Source: Nitrospiria bacterium
GTDB taxonomy: Bacteria > Nitrospirota > RBG-16-64-22
Direction of reading: 5' to 3'
Length of the DNA: 42,486 bases
NCBI GenBank assembly: GCA_919903025.1
Contig: CAKKSE010000035.1
Span: 1-42,486 of the forward strand
The position numbers and the translations under genes are program-made. The notes below the pieces were generated by a model that worked only from the letters and a program-made list of their open reading frames with translations, was not told the origin of the DNA and did not search any database. Of this stretch, positions 15,116-22,296 are shown piece by piece (the first letter of the stretch is position 1; the number at the start of each line of letters is the position of its first letter).

Positions 15116-15565
15116 CTAGTTTTCCAAAACCTCCGGCCAGTCGATCTGGATCGAGCGGCGGTCATCGCCCTCGTCGCGGATGAGGACGCGGATCGCGTCC
15201 GCCGCGATCAAGGCGCCAAGCCGCTCCGCCCATTCGACGGCGACGACCGAATCCGGCCGGCGCAGCTCATCGATCGATTCCTCCCTCAGCTCGTCGGCCG
15301 ACCCGAGGCGGTAGAGGTCGACGTGGACGAGCGTCAGCCGACCCTCGTATCTCTGGACGAGGGAGAAGCTCGGGCTCGTCACCTCCCGCGGGTCGATTCC
15401 CAATCCCTCGGCCAATCCGCGCACGAAGACCGTCTTTCCCGTACCGAGATCGCCCGCGAGCGAGACAAGCTCGCCGCCGCGGAGACGGCCGGCCAGCCGG
15501 CGGCCGCACGAGATCGTCTCCTCTTCCGAGCGGCTGGCGACGGAGACGGCTACCGTCATCGGCAC
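15116..15565 (-). CDS. tsaE: tRNA threonylcarbamoyladenosine biosynthesis ATPase TsaE
   Basis: TsaE is the ATPase of the complex that makes t6A37 in tRNAs that read ANN codons. The 149-residue protein has the Walker A motif GDLGTGKTVFVRGL, the SPSFSLVQRY segment and the HVDLYRL strand typical of the family. Two ATGs (15565 and 15559) are possible. Either overlaps the nnrD end by a few bases, as is common for nnrD-tsaE pairs in other bacteria. Partner genes tsaB, tsaC and tsaD are not in the window. Confidence 0.95.
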   Translation of the reverse strand: MPMTVAVSVASRSEEETISCGRRLAGRLRGGELVSLAGDLGTGKTVFVRGLAEGLGIDPREVTSPSFSLVQRYEGRLTLVHVDLYRLGSADELREESIDELRRPDSVVAVEWAERLGALIAADAIRVLIRDEGDDRRSIQIDWPEVLEN

Positions 15566-17109
15566 GCGTGAACCCTCTTGAAGGCAAGCGGGATCTTTCG
15601 AGCAAGGTCGCTCGCGATCAGGCCCGTCGTTCCGCGGGCCTCCGCCGCGAGGTCCCCGGCCAACCCGTGGATGAAGACCGCCAGGGGAGCGGCCGACTCG
15701 ACGGGAAGGCCGCCCGCAAGGAGCGCCGCGATCAGGCCCGCCAGGACGTCGCCCGTGCCTCCGGTCGCCATTCCCGCGTTACCCGTCCGGTTGATCCAGT
15801 ACCGCCCGTCGGGAGAGGCCGTGACGGTCCCAGCCCCCTTGAGGACAACGACCGCTCCGCAGCGGCCGGCGGCGTCCCGCGCCGCGCCCACGCGGTCCTT
15901 TTGGACCTGTTCCACGCTTCCTCCGATCAAGCGGGCCATCTCGCCTGGATGGGGCGTCAGCACGGTGATCTGCCTCCTGAGGCGGAGGGCGGCCTCTTTC
16001 CCGGCCAGAAGCGTCAGCGCGTCGGCGTCGAGGACAAGAGGACAGGAGATGGCGCGGACGAGGGCCGAGACGGCTTCGGCTGTTCCGGCGGCGAGGCCGA
16101 TCCCGGGGCCGATCACCGCGGCGTCGGCGCCGGCCGCCGCCGCCCGGATCGAATCGACGGCCGAGAGATTGAAAAAGGTGTCTCCGTCTTTTCCCACGGG
16201 CAGGGTCATCGCCTCCAGGGTTTTCTGCTCGAAGACGCTCCTGAAAGCCGCGGGATGGGCGATCGTCACGAGGCCCGCTCCGCCGCGAAGGGCGCCGAGC
16301 GAGGCGAGGACGGCCGCGCCCGTTTTCCCCGTCGATCCCGCCGCGATCAGGACGCGGCCGAACGTTCCCTTGTGTCCGGAGGCCGGCCTCACGGGAAGAA
16401 GGGCGGCGGCTTCGCTCTCGGCCAGGACGCGCCCCCTCGGTCCGACGCGCTTCGTCGAAGTCTCCGGGAGGCCGATGTCGGCGACCTCCACTCGCCCCGC
16501 GTGAATCGACCCGGGCGGAAGGACCAGGCCCGCTTTGAGATGCCCGAACGTGATCGTGAGGCTCGCGCGAACGGCGGTCCCGAGGACGGCGCCCGTGTCG
16601 GCGTCGATCCCGGACGGGACGTCGACGGAGACGACCGGCCTGCCCGACGCGTTCACGGCATCGATCACACGCGCGGGGAAACCGGCGATCGGGGCATTCA
16701 AGCCCGTGCCGAAGAGAGCGTCCACGACCAGGTCCGACTCGGCGATGTCTCTGGCGAACCGGGCCTTGCTGGGCGGGGTGAGCAGACGGGTCCGCCCGCC
16801 CGCCCGGACGAAAATGCCGTGATGGAGGCGCGCTTCACCCTTGAGGTCCCTTGGCTGCGACACGGTCCAGACTTGCGCCGATATACCGGACCGGAAAAGG
16901 GTGCGGGCGATGACGAACCCGTCTCCCCCGTTGTTTCCTCTTCCGCAGAGCACGACGACCTTCTTCCCGGCCGGGGGGCGGAAGATCCCTTCGATGGCGG
17001 CGGCAACGGCGCGGCCCGCGTTCTCCATCAGAATGGCCGCGGGAATACCGACGATTTCGACGGCGTGGCGGTCGATCGCCCGCATCTCGGCCGAGCCGAC
17101 GACGATCAT
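15556..17109 (-). CDS. nnrD: Bifunctional NAD(P)H-hydrate epimerase/dehydratase
   Basis: Repairs damaged NAD(P)H. The N-terminal half (about residues 1-215) is the YjeF_N epimerase: ENAGRAVA, then VVLCGRGNNGGDGFVIAR and VDALFGTGL. The C-terminal half (about 225-510) is the ADP- or ATP-dependent dehydratase of ribokinase fold: GHKGTFGRVLIAAGS, AVIGPGIG, TPHPGEMARL and NAGMATGGTGDVLAG. The 517-residue length is standard. It overlaps acpS by 4 bp (ATGA) and leads into tsaE and nadK. Confidence 0.95.
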   Translation of the reverse strand: MIVVGSAEMRAIDRHAVEIVGIPAAILMENAGRAVAAAIEGIFRPPAGKKVVVLCGRGNNGGDGFVIARTLFRSGISAQVWTVSQPRDLKGEARLHHGIFVRAGGRTRLLTPPSKARFARDIAESDLVVDALFGTGLNAPIAGFPARVIDAVNASGRPVVSVDVPSGIDADTGAVLGTAVRASLTITFGHLKAGLVLPPGSIHAGRVEVADIGLPETSTKRVGPRGRVLAESEAAALLPVRPASGHKGTFGRVLIAAGSTGKTGAAVLASLGALRGGAGLVTIAHPAAFRSVFEQKTLEAMTLPVGKDGDTFFNLSAVDSIRAAAAGADAAVIGPGIGLAAGTAEAVSALVRAISCPLVLDADALTLLAGKEAALRLRRQITVLTPHPGEMARLIGGSVEQVQKDRVGAARDAAGRCGAVVVLKGAGTVTASPDGRYWINRTGNAGMATGGTGDVLAGLIAALLAGGLPVESAAPLAVFIHGLAGDLAAEARGTTGLIASDLARKIPLAFKRVHACR

Positions 17110-17513
17110 GTCCGGAGGCCTCCTCCCACGGCGGAGATCCCTTCCAGGACGGCCTGCGCCACGGCGTACTCCCGGTCGTGCGAGAGGGAGATGTGGACGA
17201 AGGCGACGCCGCGGGCGACCGATCGGTCGCGGACGGGGCCCGTCAGTCGGACGGAGGGGCGGCCGGACGGATCGCGCAGGACTTCCACGTTTCTCCAGGA
17301 CATCCCGGCCGAGAGACCCGTGCCCAGGCCCTTGAGGACGGCCTCCTTCGCGGCAAACCGGCCTGCCAGGTGCAGGGCGGGACGGGCTTGGGAGAACGCG
17401 AAGTTCAGCTCGTCAAGGCTGAAGACGCGATGGAGAAAGCGCTCGCCCCAGGTCCGGATCGCCCTGTCGATCCTGGCGACGTTGACGATGTCGATTCCCA
17501 CGCCGATTATCAC
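17106..17513 (-). CDS. acpS: Holo-[acyl-carrier-protein] synthase
   Basis: Transfers 4'-phosphopantetheine from CoA to acyl carrier protein. The 135-residue protein has the metal-binding GIDIVNVARI at its N-terminus, the RFAAKEAVLKGLGTG block containing the catalytic Glu and Lys, and the C-terminal HISLSHDREYAVAQAV. The length is normal. It lies 12 bp after pdxJ and overlaps nnrD, an arrangement (pdxJ-acpS-nnrD) common in Deltaproteobacteria-like genomes. Confidence 0.96.
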   Translation of the reverse strand: MIIGVGIDIVNVARIDRAIRTWGERFLHRVFSLDELNFAFSQARPALHLAGRFAAKEAVLKGLGTGLSAGMSWRNVEVLRDPSGRPSVRLTGPVRDRSVARGVAFVHISLSHDREYAVAQAVLEGISAVGGGLRT

Positions 17514-17525
17514 GCTCTCTTCGCC

Positions 17526-18260
17526 TCATGCCCCAGGCTGGCTTCGCGCGGACGCGATGCGTTCTTTCATCTCGCGGACGGCCTGGGTCATACCGGTGAA
17601 CAGCGCCCGCGAGACGATCGCGTGGCCGATGTTCAGTTCCTCCATCTCCGGGATCGCCGCGACCGCGCCCACGTTGGCGTACGTCAGGCCATGCCCGGCG
17701 TGGACGTGGAGACCCAGCCGGGCGGCCAGCCGGGCGGCGTGCGTCACCCGCTCGCGTTCGCGCGAGATCGATGCCTCGCTGCGGGCGTTGGCGTACATTC
17801 CTGTGTGGATCTCGACGGCGTCGGCCTCCACTTTCCGGGCTGTCTTGACCGACTCGGGTTCCGGATTGATGAAGAGGGCCACGAAGATCCCCCCGTGACG
17901 GAGGGCGCTGACGGCCCGCTTAATCGAAGCAGGGTCCGCCGCGAGGTCGAGGCCGCCTTCGGTGGTGACCTCTTCCCGGCGCTCCGGAACGAGGGTTGCC
18001 TGGTCGGGCTTCACGTTCAGGGCGATATCGATCATCTCGGGCGTCGCCGCCATCTCCAGGTTCAATCTTCCCCGGACGATGTCGCGGAGAAGGCGAAGGT
18101 CCCGGTCCTGGATATGCCGCCTGTCTTCCCGAAGGTGGACGGTGATTCCGTCGGCCCCTCCCAGCTCTGCCAGAACGGCGGCGGCGGCGGGGTCGGGCTC
18201 GGCGGCCCGGCGGGCCTGGCGGACAGTCGCGACGTGATCGAGATTGACACCGAGGCGCAT
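17526..18260 (-). CDS. pdxJ: Pyridoxine 5'-phosphate synthase
   Basis: Condenses 1-deoxyxylulose 5-phosphate with 3-amino-2-oxopropyl phosphate, the last step of DXP-dependent vitamin B6 synthesis. The 244 residues begin [18 protein letters not shown]. They contain [44 protein letters not shown] and [14 protein letters not shown], all family blocks. An in-frame ATG at 18299 would lie within the promoter region and is rejected. It is the first gene of the operon that ends with the cyclase. Confidence 0.96.
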   Translation of the reverse strand: MRLGVNLDHVATVRQARRAAEPDPAAAAVLAELGGADGITVHLREDRRHIQDRDLRLLRDIVRGRLNLEMAATPEMIDIALNVKPDQATLVPERREEVTTEGGLDLAADPASIKRAVSALRHGGIFVALFINPEPESVKTARKVEADAVEIHTGMYANARSEASISRERERVTHAARLAARLGLHVHAGHGLTYANVGAVAAIPEMEELNIGHAIVSRALFTGMTQAVREMKERIASARSQPGA

Positions 18261-18297
18261 TGATGATCCCGTGTTGTTGGGCGGCGGAGTCGTTTTC

Positions 18298-18325
18298 ATC
18301 TTACCCCAAGGACGCTCGGGGTCAA
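18298..18325 (-). promoter_or_regulatory. Probable promoter of the pdxJ operon
   Basis: On the minus strand TTGACC (18325-18320), a 16-bp spacer and TAAGAT (18303-18298) lie 37 nt before the pdxJ ATG. The match is reasonable. It is divergent from the crp-like promoter about 30 bp away, so the two could influence each other. Confidence 0.5.
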
Positions 18326-18356
18326 GGGGTTTCTTTGATTTGACAATAGTTTCCCG

Positions 18357-18385
18357 TTGACTTCGACTTGGCGGAATCCTAGTAT
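18357..18385 (+). promoter_or_regulatory. Probable promoter of the CRP-like gene
   Basis: TTGACT (18357-18362), a 17-bp spacer and TAGTAT (18380-18385). A further TTGACA occurs at 18340-18345 but has no matching -10 box. Because the TTG of this -35 box and an ATG inside the -10 box are both in frame with the downstream gene, gene finders may take them as starts. Confidence 0.55.
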
Positions 18386-18434
18386 GTCCTCCGAAAACGC
18401 CCGTCGAAAATCAGCCGCGAGCGGATCCGCCAGC

Positions 18435-19124
18435 ATGGCACAGACGTCGCTCATCCCGCCCATTCCCCTTTTCGAAGGGCTCGACCGGACCGAGGTCGAA
18501 AGGCTTGCCGACGCCATCGTGCACCGGCATTTTCCCCGTCATGCAATCATCCTCTGGCAGGAGGACTCCGGGGGGACTCTCTTCATTCTGGAAAGAGGCA
18601 AGGTGAAAGTCTCCCTCTTCAGCGATGAAGGCCGGGAGATCATCCTGGCGACTCTTGGGCCGGGCGAATGTTTCGGCGAGCTCGCGATCCTGACCGGCGG
18701 GGTTCGGTCGGCCACGGTGACAGCCGTCACCGACTGCGACGTGGGCGTTCTCGACGGAAAGATGTTCGAGCAGGCGCTCGCGTCCTCCCACAAGCTGGCC
18801 CTGACCCTCCTCCGCCTGCTTGGGACGCGCCTCCGCGAGGCCGACGACCGCATCGGCGACCTGGCTCTCCTGGACGTGTACGGCCGGGTTGCCCGGCACC
18901 TGCTGAAGATCGCCGCGAAGGCCGAGAAGGTCGGCGGCGTTCTCGTCGTTCACCCGGTACCGTCGCCGACGGCGATCGCCGAGCGGATCGGCTCGTCCCG
19001 CGAGACGGTCTCCCGCGTCCTGTCGGACCTGGAGCGCCGGGGCATCATCGCCCGCTCGGACCGGACGTTCGTTATCCGCAGACCCGGGGCGCTGTCGGGA
19101 ACCGAAAAAGGGCGCCAAGCGTGA
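18435..19124 (+). CDS. CRP/FNR-family transcriptional regulator, CRP-like
   Basis: The N-terminal cyclic-nucleotide-binding domain has FGELAILTGGVRSATV. Its Glu and the Arg-Ser pair match the cAMP-contacting residues of E. coli CRP. The dimerisation helix DRIGDLALLDVYGRVARHLL is also CRP-like. The C-terminal helix-turn-helix has SSRETVSRVLSDLERRGII, keeping the Arg, Glu and Arg that read GTGA half-sites in CRP. No FNR-type N-terminal cysteine cluster exists. I place the start at the ATG 18435 (229 residues) because earlier in-frame starts at 18357 and 18384 lie inside the promoter boxes; those would add up to 26 residues. It is divergent from the pdxJ operon, which ends in a nucleotidyl cyclase. 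Confidence 0.88.
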   Translation: MAQTSLIPPIPLFEGLDRTEVERLADAIVHRHFPRHAIILWQEDSGGTLFILERGKVKVSLFSDEGREIILATLGPGECFGELAILTGGVRSATVTAVTDCDVGVLDGKMFEQALASSHKLALTLLRLLGTRLREADDRIGDLALLDVYGRVARHLLKIAAKAEKVGGVLVVHPVPSPTAIAERIGSSRETVSRVLSDLERRGIIARSDRTFVIRRPGALSGTEKGRQA

Positions 19125-19135
19125 CGGACGTCACG
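19120..19135. promoter_or_regulatory. CRP-type palindrome upstream of the envelope gene block
   Basis: CGTGACGGACGTCACG is a perfect palindrome of the form CGTGA-N6-TCACG, matching the TGTGA-N6-TCACA layout except at the outermost bases. It overlaps the stop codon of the CRP-like gene. A TGTAAC hexamer at 19156-19161 could be a -10 box. It would put the palindrome centre near -41, as at class II CRP-activated promoters. No convincing -35 box is seen. Confidence 0.5.
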
Positions 19136-19208
19136 GCAAAAAGCGGCGATCGTCCTGTAACCTGACCAAGCTCGCGTAGCGGTCAATTCCAAATACAAGG
19201 AGGAACCG

Positions 19209-19763
19209 ATGCCCGGAAGAAGAATGATCCCAGTGCGAATCGTCGCGGCGGCGGCTGTTCTCGCCCTTCTCCCTCTGACCGCGGCCTGCGGGAAGAAGGA
19301 AGAGTCCAAGTCGATCAACATTCCCGGCCTCGGGAAGATCGAGACGAAGGGAGACGGCAAGGATGCGACGTTCTCGATCAAGACCAAGGAGGGAGAGGTC
19401 AAGTTCGAGAGTTCCAAGACCGTAACCGAGGCCGATCTGGGCGTTCCCATCTACCCCGGCGCGAAGTCGCAGGATGGCGGAAGCCTCATGATCGCCGGCG
19501 GCGGAAAGGAAAAGGGAGGGTCGTGGACCGCGGCCAATTTCACGACGGCCGATCCATACGAAAGCGTCAGGGACTTCTACAAGGGGAAAGCCGGTGCGGA
19601 TGCCCAGATCATGGAGACGTCGGCGGAAGGCGCCAAGACGGCCATGTTCCACCTGAAGGCCAAGGACGAGAAGGACAAGACCGCGGCCACGGTCATCGTC
19701 TCGCGCTCGAAAGACAAGCCGGAGACGGAGATTCACATTCAGCGCGTATCAGAGAAGAACTGA
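19209..19763 (+). CDS. Predicted lipoprotein of unknown function
   Basis: The 184-residue protein has a signal peptide (basic PGRRMIPVRI, hydrophobic VAAAAVLALLPL) and a lipobox LTAAC at about residue 27, so it is probably lipid-anchored. After the charged linker GKKEESK comes a domain with VPIYPGAKSQDGG, FTTADPYESVRDFYKG and a strand-rich C-terminus. The YPGA and SVRDFYK pattern is shared by many secreted bacterial proteins of unknown function. AAGGAGG precedes the ATG. It is the first gene after the CRP-type palindrome and is followed within 30 bp by another exported protein. Confidence 0.8.
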   Translation: MPGRRMIPVRIVAAAAVLALLPLTAACGKKEESKSINIPGLGKIETKGDGKDATFSIKTKEGEVKFESSKTVTEADLGVPIYPGAKSQDGGSLMIAGGGKEKGGSWTAANFTTADPYESVRDFYKGKAGADAQIMETSAEGAKTAMFHLKAKDEKDKTAATVIVSRSKDKPETEIHIQRVSEKN

Positions 19764-19792
19764 GCCGGACGAAATCGCGGGAGCGTAGGGCA

Positions 19793-20446
19793 ATGAACGC
19801 AAGAAGGATAAGAACTCTTCTTCCGGGACTGGTTCTGACCGCCTTGATTGCCGCTCCCGGGACGGCGTACGCCGGCAACGTCAGCTTCTGGGTCGGCTCT
19901 CCCTGGTTCGGCGCCTGGAGCGGTCACGCGGGAAGCGGGTTCTGGGTCGGATTGGACGGCCTCCTGATCGGCGCGGGACACGGAGGCCTCTGGGTGAGCG
20001 GAGGATATCCGTCCGGCCGCTGGCGCCACTTCGACCATCGGGACCACCGGCAACACCCGCGGTGGGGACACGGCTCGGTTTACGCGCCAGCTTACGCGAC
20101 GTATCCAGACGGCCGGCCATACGCCCCCGTCGTCGTCGTGGCGCCGGTCCGTACGGCTGAGGCTCCCGAGTCAACACCGCCGACGGCGGAACCAAGCCCC
20201 TCTCCCCACGGCGTCTTCTACTACGGCTACCCCGTCCACGGGGCGGGACGCCTCTCGCTGTCCGGCCTCCCGGAGAACTCCAGGGTTCTCATTGACGGCG
20301 TCCCGATCCGCGAGCGGGAGGTCTCGCTTCTCTCCGGCGCTCACCGGGTCGAGGTCCACGCCCCCGGCTTTCGACCGATCAATAAGGACGTCGAAATCCG
20401 CATGAACGAGATCCACGACCTCGCCGCAACCATGACCAGGGAATAG
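19793..20446 (+). CDS. Secreted protein with C-terminal PEGA-like domain
   Basis: A 217-residue protein with a cleavable signal peptide ending near AAPGTAYAG. The next about 100 residues are rich in Gly, Trp, His and Pro (for example WVGSPWFGAWSGHAGSGFW) and of low complexity. The last about 65 residues, from GRLSLSGLPENSRVLIDGVP to VEVHAPGFRP, match the PEGA pattern, a small beta domain common in surface proteins. The start at 19793 is chosen because the signal peptide begins there; longer frames run back into the lipoprotein gene. Function is unknown. Confidence 0.75.
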   Translation: MNARRIRTLLPGLVLTALIAAPGTAYAGNVSFWVGSPWFGAWSGHAGSGFWVGLDGLLIGAGHGGLWVSGGYPSGRWRHFDHRDHRQHPRWGHGSVYAPAYATYPDGRPYAPVVVVAPVRTAEAPESTPPTAEPSPSPHGVFYYGYPVHGAGRLSLSGLPENSRVLIDGVPIREREVSLLSGAHRVEVHAPGFRPINKDVEIRMNEIHDLAATMTRE

Positions 20447-20481
20447 AAGCAACCCTGTTTTCAAACAAGGAGGACTTGCCC

Positions 20482-20841
20482 ATGTCGCCCGAAGGCTCGA
20501 CCGCATCGAATCTCGGCACCTCGTCCACCGGACTACAGCCAAACGTGGCAGCGGCCCTCTCCTACCTTCTCGGAATCCTCACGGGGATCATTTTCTTCGT
20601 CATCGAGAAGGACAATCGCTTCGTCAAGTTCCACGCGATGCAGTCGATCCTCGTGTGGGCGGCCGTCTTCGTCGCATATATTGTCCTCATGTTCATCCCA
20701 ATCATCGGGTGGATCATCGCTCTCTTCCTGTGGATCGGCGTGCTCGTCCTCTGGCTCCTTCTGATGTGGAAAGCGTATCAGGGCGAGTGGTTCAAGCTCC
20801 CGATTCTCGGCGACATGGCCGAAAAGAACACGCAGTCGTAG
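20482..20841 (+). CDS. Small membrane protein (DUF4870/Tic20-like)
   Basis: 119 residues with three predicted membrane helices: AALSYLLGILTGIIFFVIE, ILVWAAVFVAYIVLMFI and IIALFLWIGVLVLWLLLMW. The sequence EKDNRFVKFHAMQSI between helices one and two is the signature of the DUF4870 family, whose role is not established. The ATG at 20482 has AAGGAGG at good spacing; a TTG at 20476 is too close to it. It sits between exported proteins in the envelope block. Confidence 0.85.
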   Translation: MSPEGSTASNLGTSSTGLQPNVAAALSYLLGILTGIIFFVIEKDNRFVKFHAMQSILVWAAVFVAYIVLMFIPIIGWIIALFLWIGVLVLWLLLMWKAYQGEWFKLPILGDMAEKNTQS

Positions 20842-20851
20842 GGGAGGCCCC

Positions 20852-21499
20852 ATGCGAATCTTCAACCGAACAATTACTGTTCTCTTGGCGGCGCTCGTCC
20901 TTCTGGCGGTCGCCCTCACGGCGGAGGCCCAGCCGCGGATCGCCGTGAAGGATTTCCGGGACAAGAGCGCAAAAGGATACGCGAAGATCGGCGCGGGGAT
21001 GGCGGAGATGCTGGCCACCGCCCTCGTCGAGACGGGAAGATACGTCGTTCTCGAAAGGCAGGCGATCCGGGACGTCCTTGAGGAGCAGGACTTGGGGGCT
21101 TCCGGCCGCGTCAAGAGAGATACGGCCGCGCCCATCGGCGAGATCGAGGGGGCGCAGTACCTGATCTACGGAACGATCACGGAGTTCGAGCCCGATTACC
21201 GCGGGATCGGCGGAGCGGCCGGCATGCCGGGCATCCGGCTCGGAGGAATCGCTGGGGGCGCGAAGCAGTCGCACGTGGCGATCGACCTTCGGATCGTTGA
21301 CGCCAAGACGTCGCGGATCGTCGCCGTCACGAAGGTTGAAGGAAAGGCCACGGACATCGGCGGCGGCATTGGAGGCGTGATCGGCGGCGGAAGGACCACG
21401 ATGCCGCTGGCCCTCGGCGGCTGGGCGAAAACGCCCATGGAGCAGGCGATCCGCGTCTGCATTCAGAATGCCGTCCAATACATTTCGGGAAAGATCTAG
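20852..21499 (+). CDS. CsgG-family protein, non-lipidated paralogue
   Basis: A 215-residue protein with an ordinary signal peptide (VLLAALVLLAVALTAEAQ) and no lipobox cysteine. The mature part has the CsgG/HfaB pattern: RIAVKDFRDKSAKGYAKIG, then GMAEMLATALVETGRYVVLER and YLIYGTITEFEPDY. It ends with LRIVDAKTSRIVAVTKVEGK and a Gly-rich stretch. CsgG proteins form outer-membrane curli secretion channels, but many relatives have other envelope roles. No csgA, csgE or csgF is seen. Its neighbour at 21527 is a close paralogue. Confidence 0.88.
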   Translation: MRIFNRTITVLLAALVLLAVALTAEAQPRIAVKDFRDKSAKGYAKIGAGMAEMLATALVETGRYVVLERQAIRDVLEEQDLGASGRVKRDTAAPIGEIEGAQYLIYGTITEFEPDYRGIGGAAGMPGIRLGGIAGGAKQSHVAIDLRIVDAKTSRIVAVTKVEGKATDIGGGIGGVIGGGRTTMPLALGGWAKTPMEQAIRVCIQNAVQYISGKI

Positions 21500-21526
21500 C
21501 CCAACAGCCAAGGAGGAATAAATTCG

Positions 21527-22246
21527 ATGATTACGAATCAGATGTTTCCGCGCTTCATCGTTGCGGGATTGGGGCTCGTTTTTCTGGCGGCTTCGTGCGC
21601 GCCGACGGCCACGGTCCGCGGCGGCGGCGGGCCGACCGCCGCCCAAGCCGAGGCGGTCCCGTACACGGGTCCCCAGAAGCGGATCGCCGTTAAGAAGTTC
21701 ACCGATAAGTCCGCCAAGGGATACCGGCGGATCGGGGATGGCATGTCCGAGATGCTCGCCACGGCCCTGTTCGAGACGGGACGGTTCATCGTCCTCGAGC
21801 GGCAGGCCCTTCGGGACGTGATGGAGGAGCAGGACCTCGGCGCCTCGGGCCGCGTGCGGAGAGAAACAGCCGCGCCCATCGGCCAGATCGAGGGGGCCCA
21901 GCTCTTGATCTACGGCGCGATCACGGAATTCGAGCCGAACTACCGCGGGATCGGCGGAGGCGCGGCCCTGCCCGGCCTCCGGATCGGCGGGCTCGGCGTC
22001 GGCGTCAAGCAGTCGTACGTCGCGATGGATCTCAGGATCGTGGACGCGAAGACTTCGCGCGTGGTGGCGGTAACGAAAGTCGAAGGGAAGGCCACCGACG
22101 TCGGCGCCGCCGGCGCGGGCGTCATCGGCGGCGGAAGGACCACGATGCCGCTGGCCCTCGGCGGCTGGGCGAAAACGCCCATGGAGCAGGCGATCCGCGT
22201 CTGCATCGAGAACGCCGTGCACTTCATCGTGCAGAGAAGCTTCTAG
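21527..22246 (+). CDS. CsgG-family lipoprotein, tandem paralogue
   Basis: A 239-residue protein with a lipobox (FLAASC) at about residue 24, then a Gly/Ala-rich linker and the CsgG domain (RIAVKKFTDKSAKGYRRIG, MLATALFETGRFIVLER, LLIYGAITEFEPNYRGIG). It closely parallels the upstream gene at protein level. An 83-bp segment near the 3' end (22124-22206) is identical to 21380-21462. The lipidated N-terminus is the usual form for CsgG. AAGGAGG precedes the ATG. A strong terminator follows. Confidence 0.88.
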   Translation: MITNQMFPRFIVAGLGLVFLAASCAPTATVRGGGGPTAAQAEAVPYTGPQKRIAVKKFTDKSAKGYRRIGDGMSEMLATALFETGRFIVLERQALRDVMEEQDLGASGRVRRETAAPIGQIEGAQLLIYGAITEFEPNYRGIGGGAALPGLRIGGLGVGVKQSYVAMDLRIVDAKTSRVVAVTKVEGKATDVGAAGAGVIGGGRTTMPLALGGWAKTPMEQAIRVCIENAVHFIVQRSF

Positions 22247-22262
22247 CCCGCCGCGCAGACCG

Positions 22263-22291
22263 GCTGGGGCGGGTCAGAGACCCGCCCCAGC
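22263..22291. terminator. Hairpin between convergent csgG-like and lysR genes
   Basis: GCTGGGGCGGGTC pairs perfectly with GACCCGCCCCAGC across an AGA loop, giving a 13-bp GC-rich stem. It lies between two convergent stop codons and could act on both strands. There is no clear T-run, so termination may be only partly intrinsic. Confidence 0.65.
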
Positions 22292-22296
22292 GCTCT

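Noticed and set aside
15568-17898. A 776-codon open frame on the plus strand opposite nnrD, acpS and pdxJ
   Set aside because: It is very rich in Arg, Gly, Asp and Pro with no family motif, and it covers three well-supported genes on the other strand. Long antisense frames are expected in GC-rich DNA.
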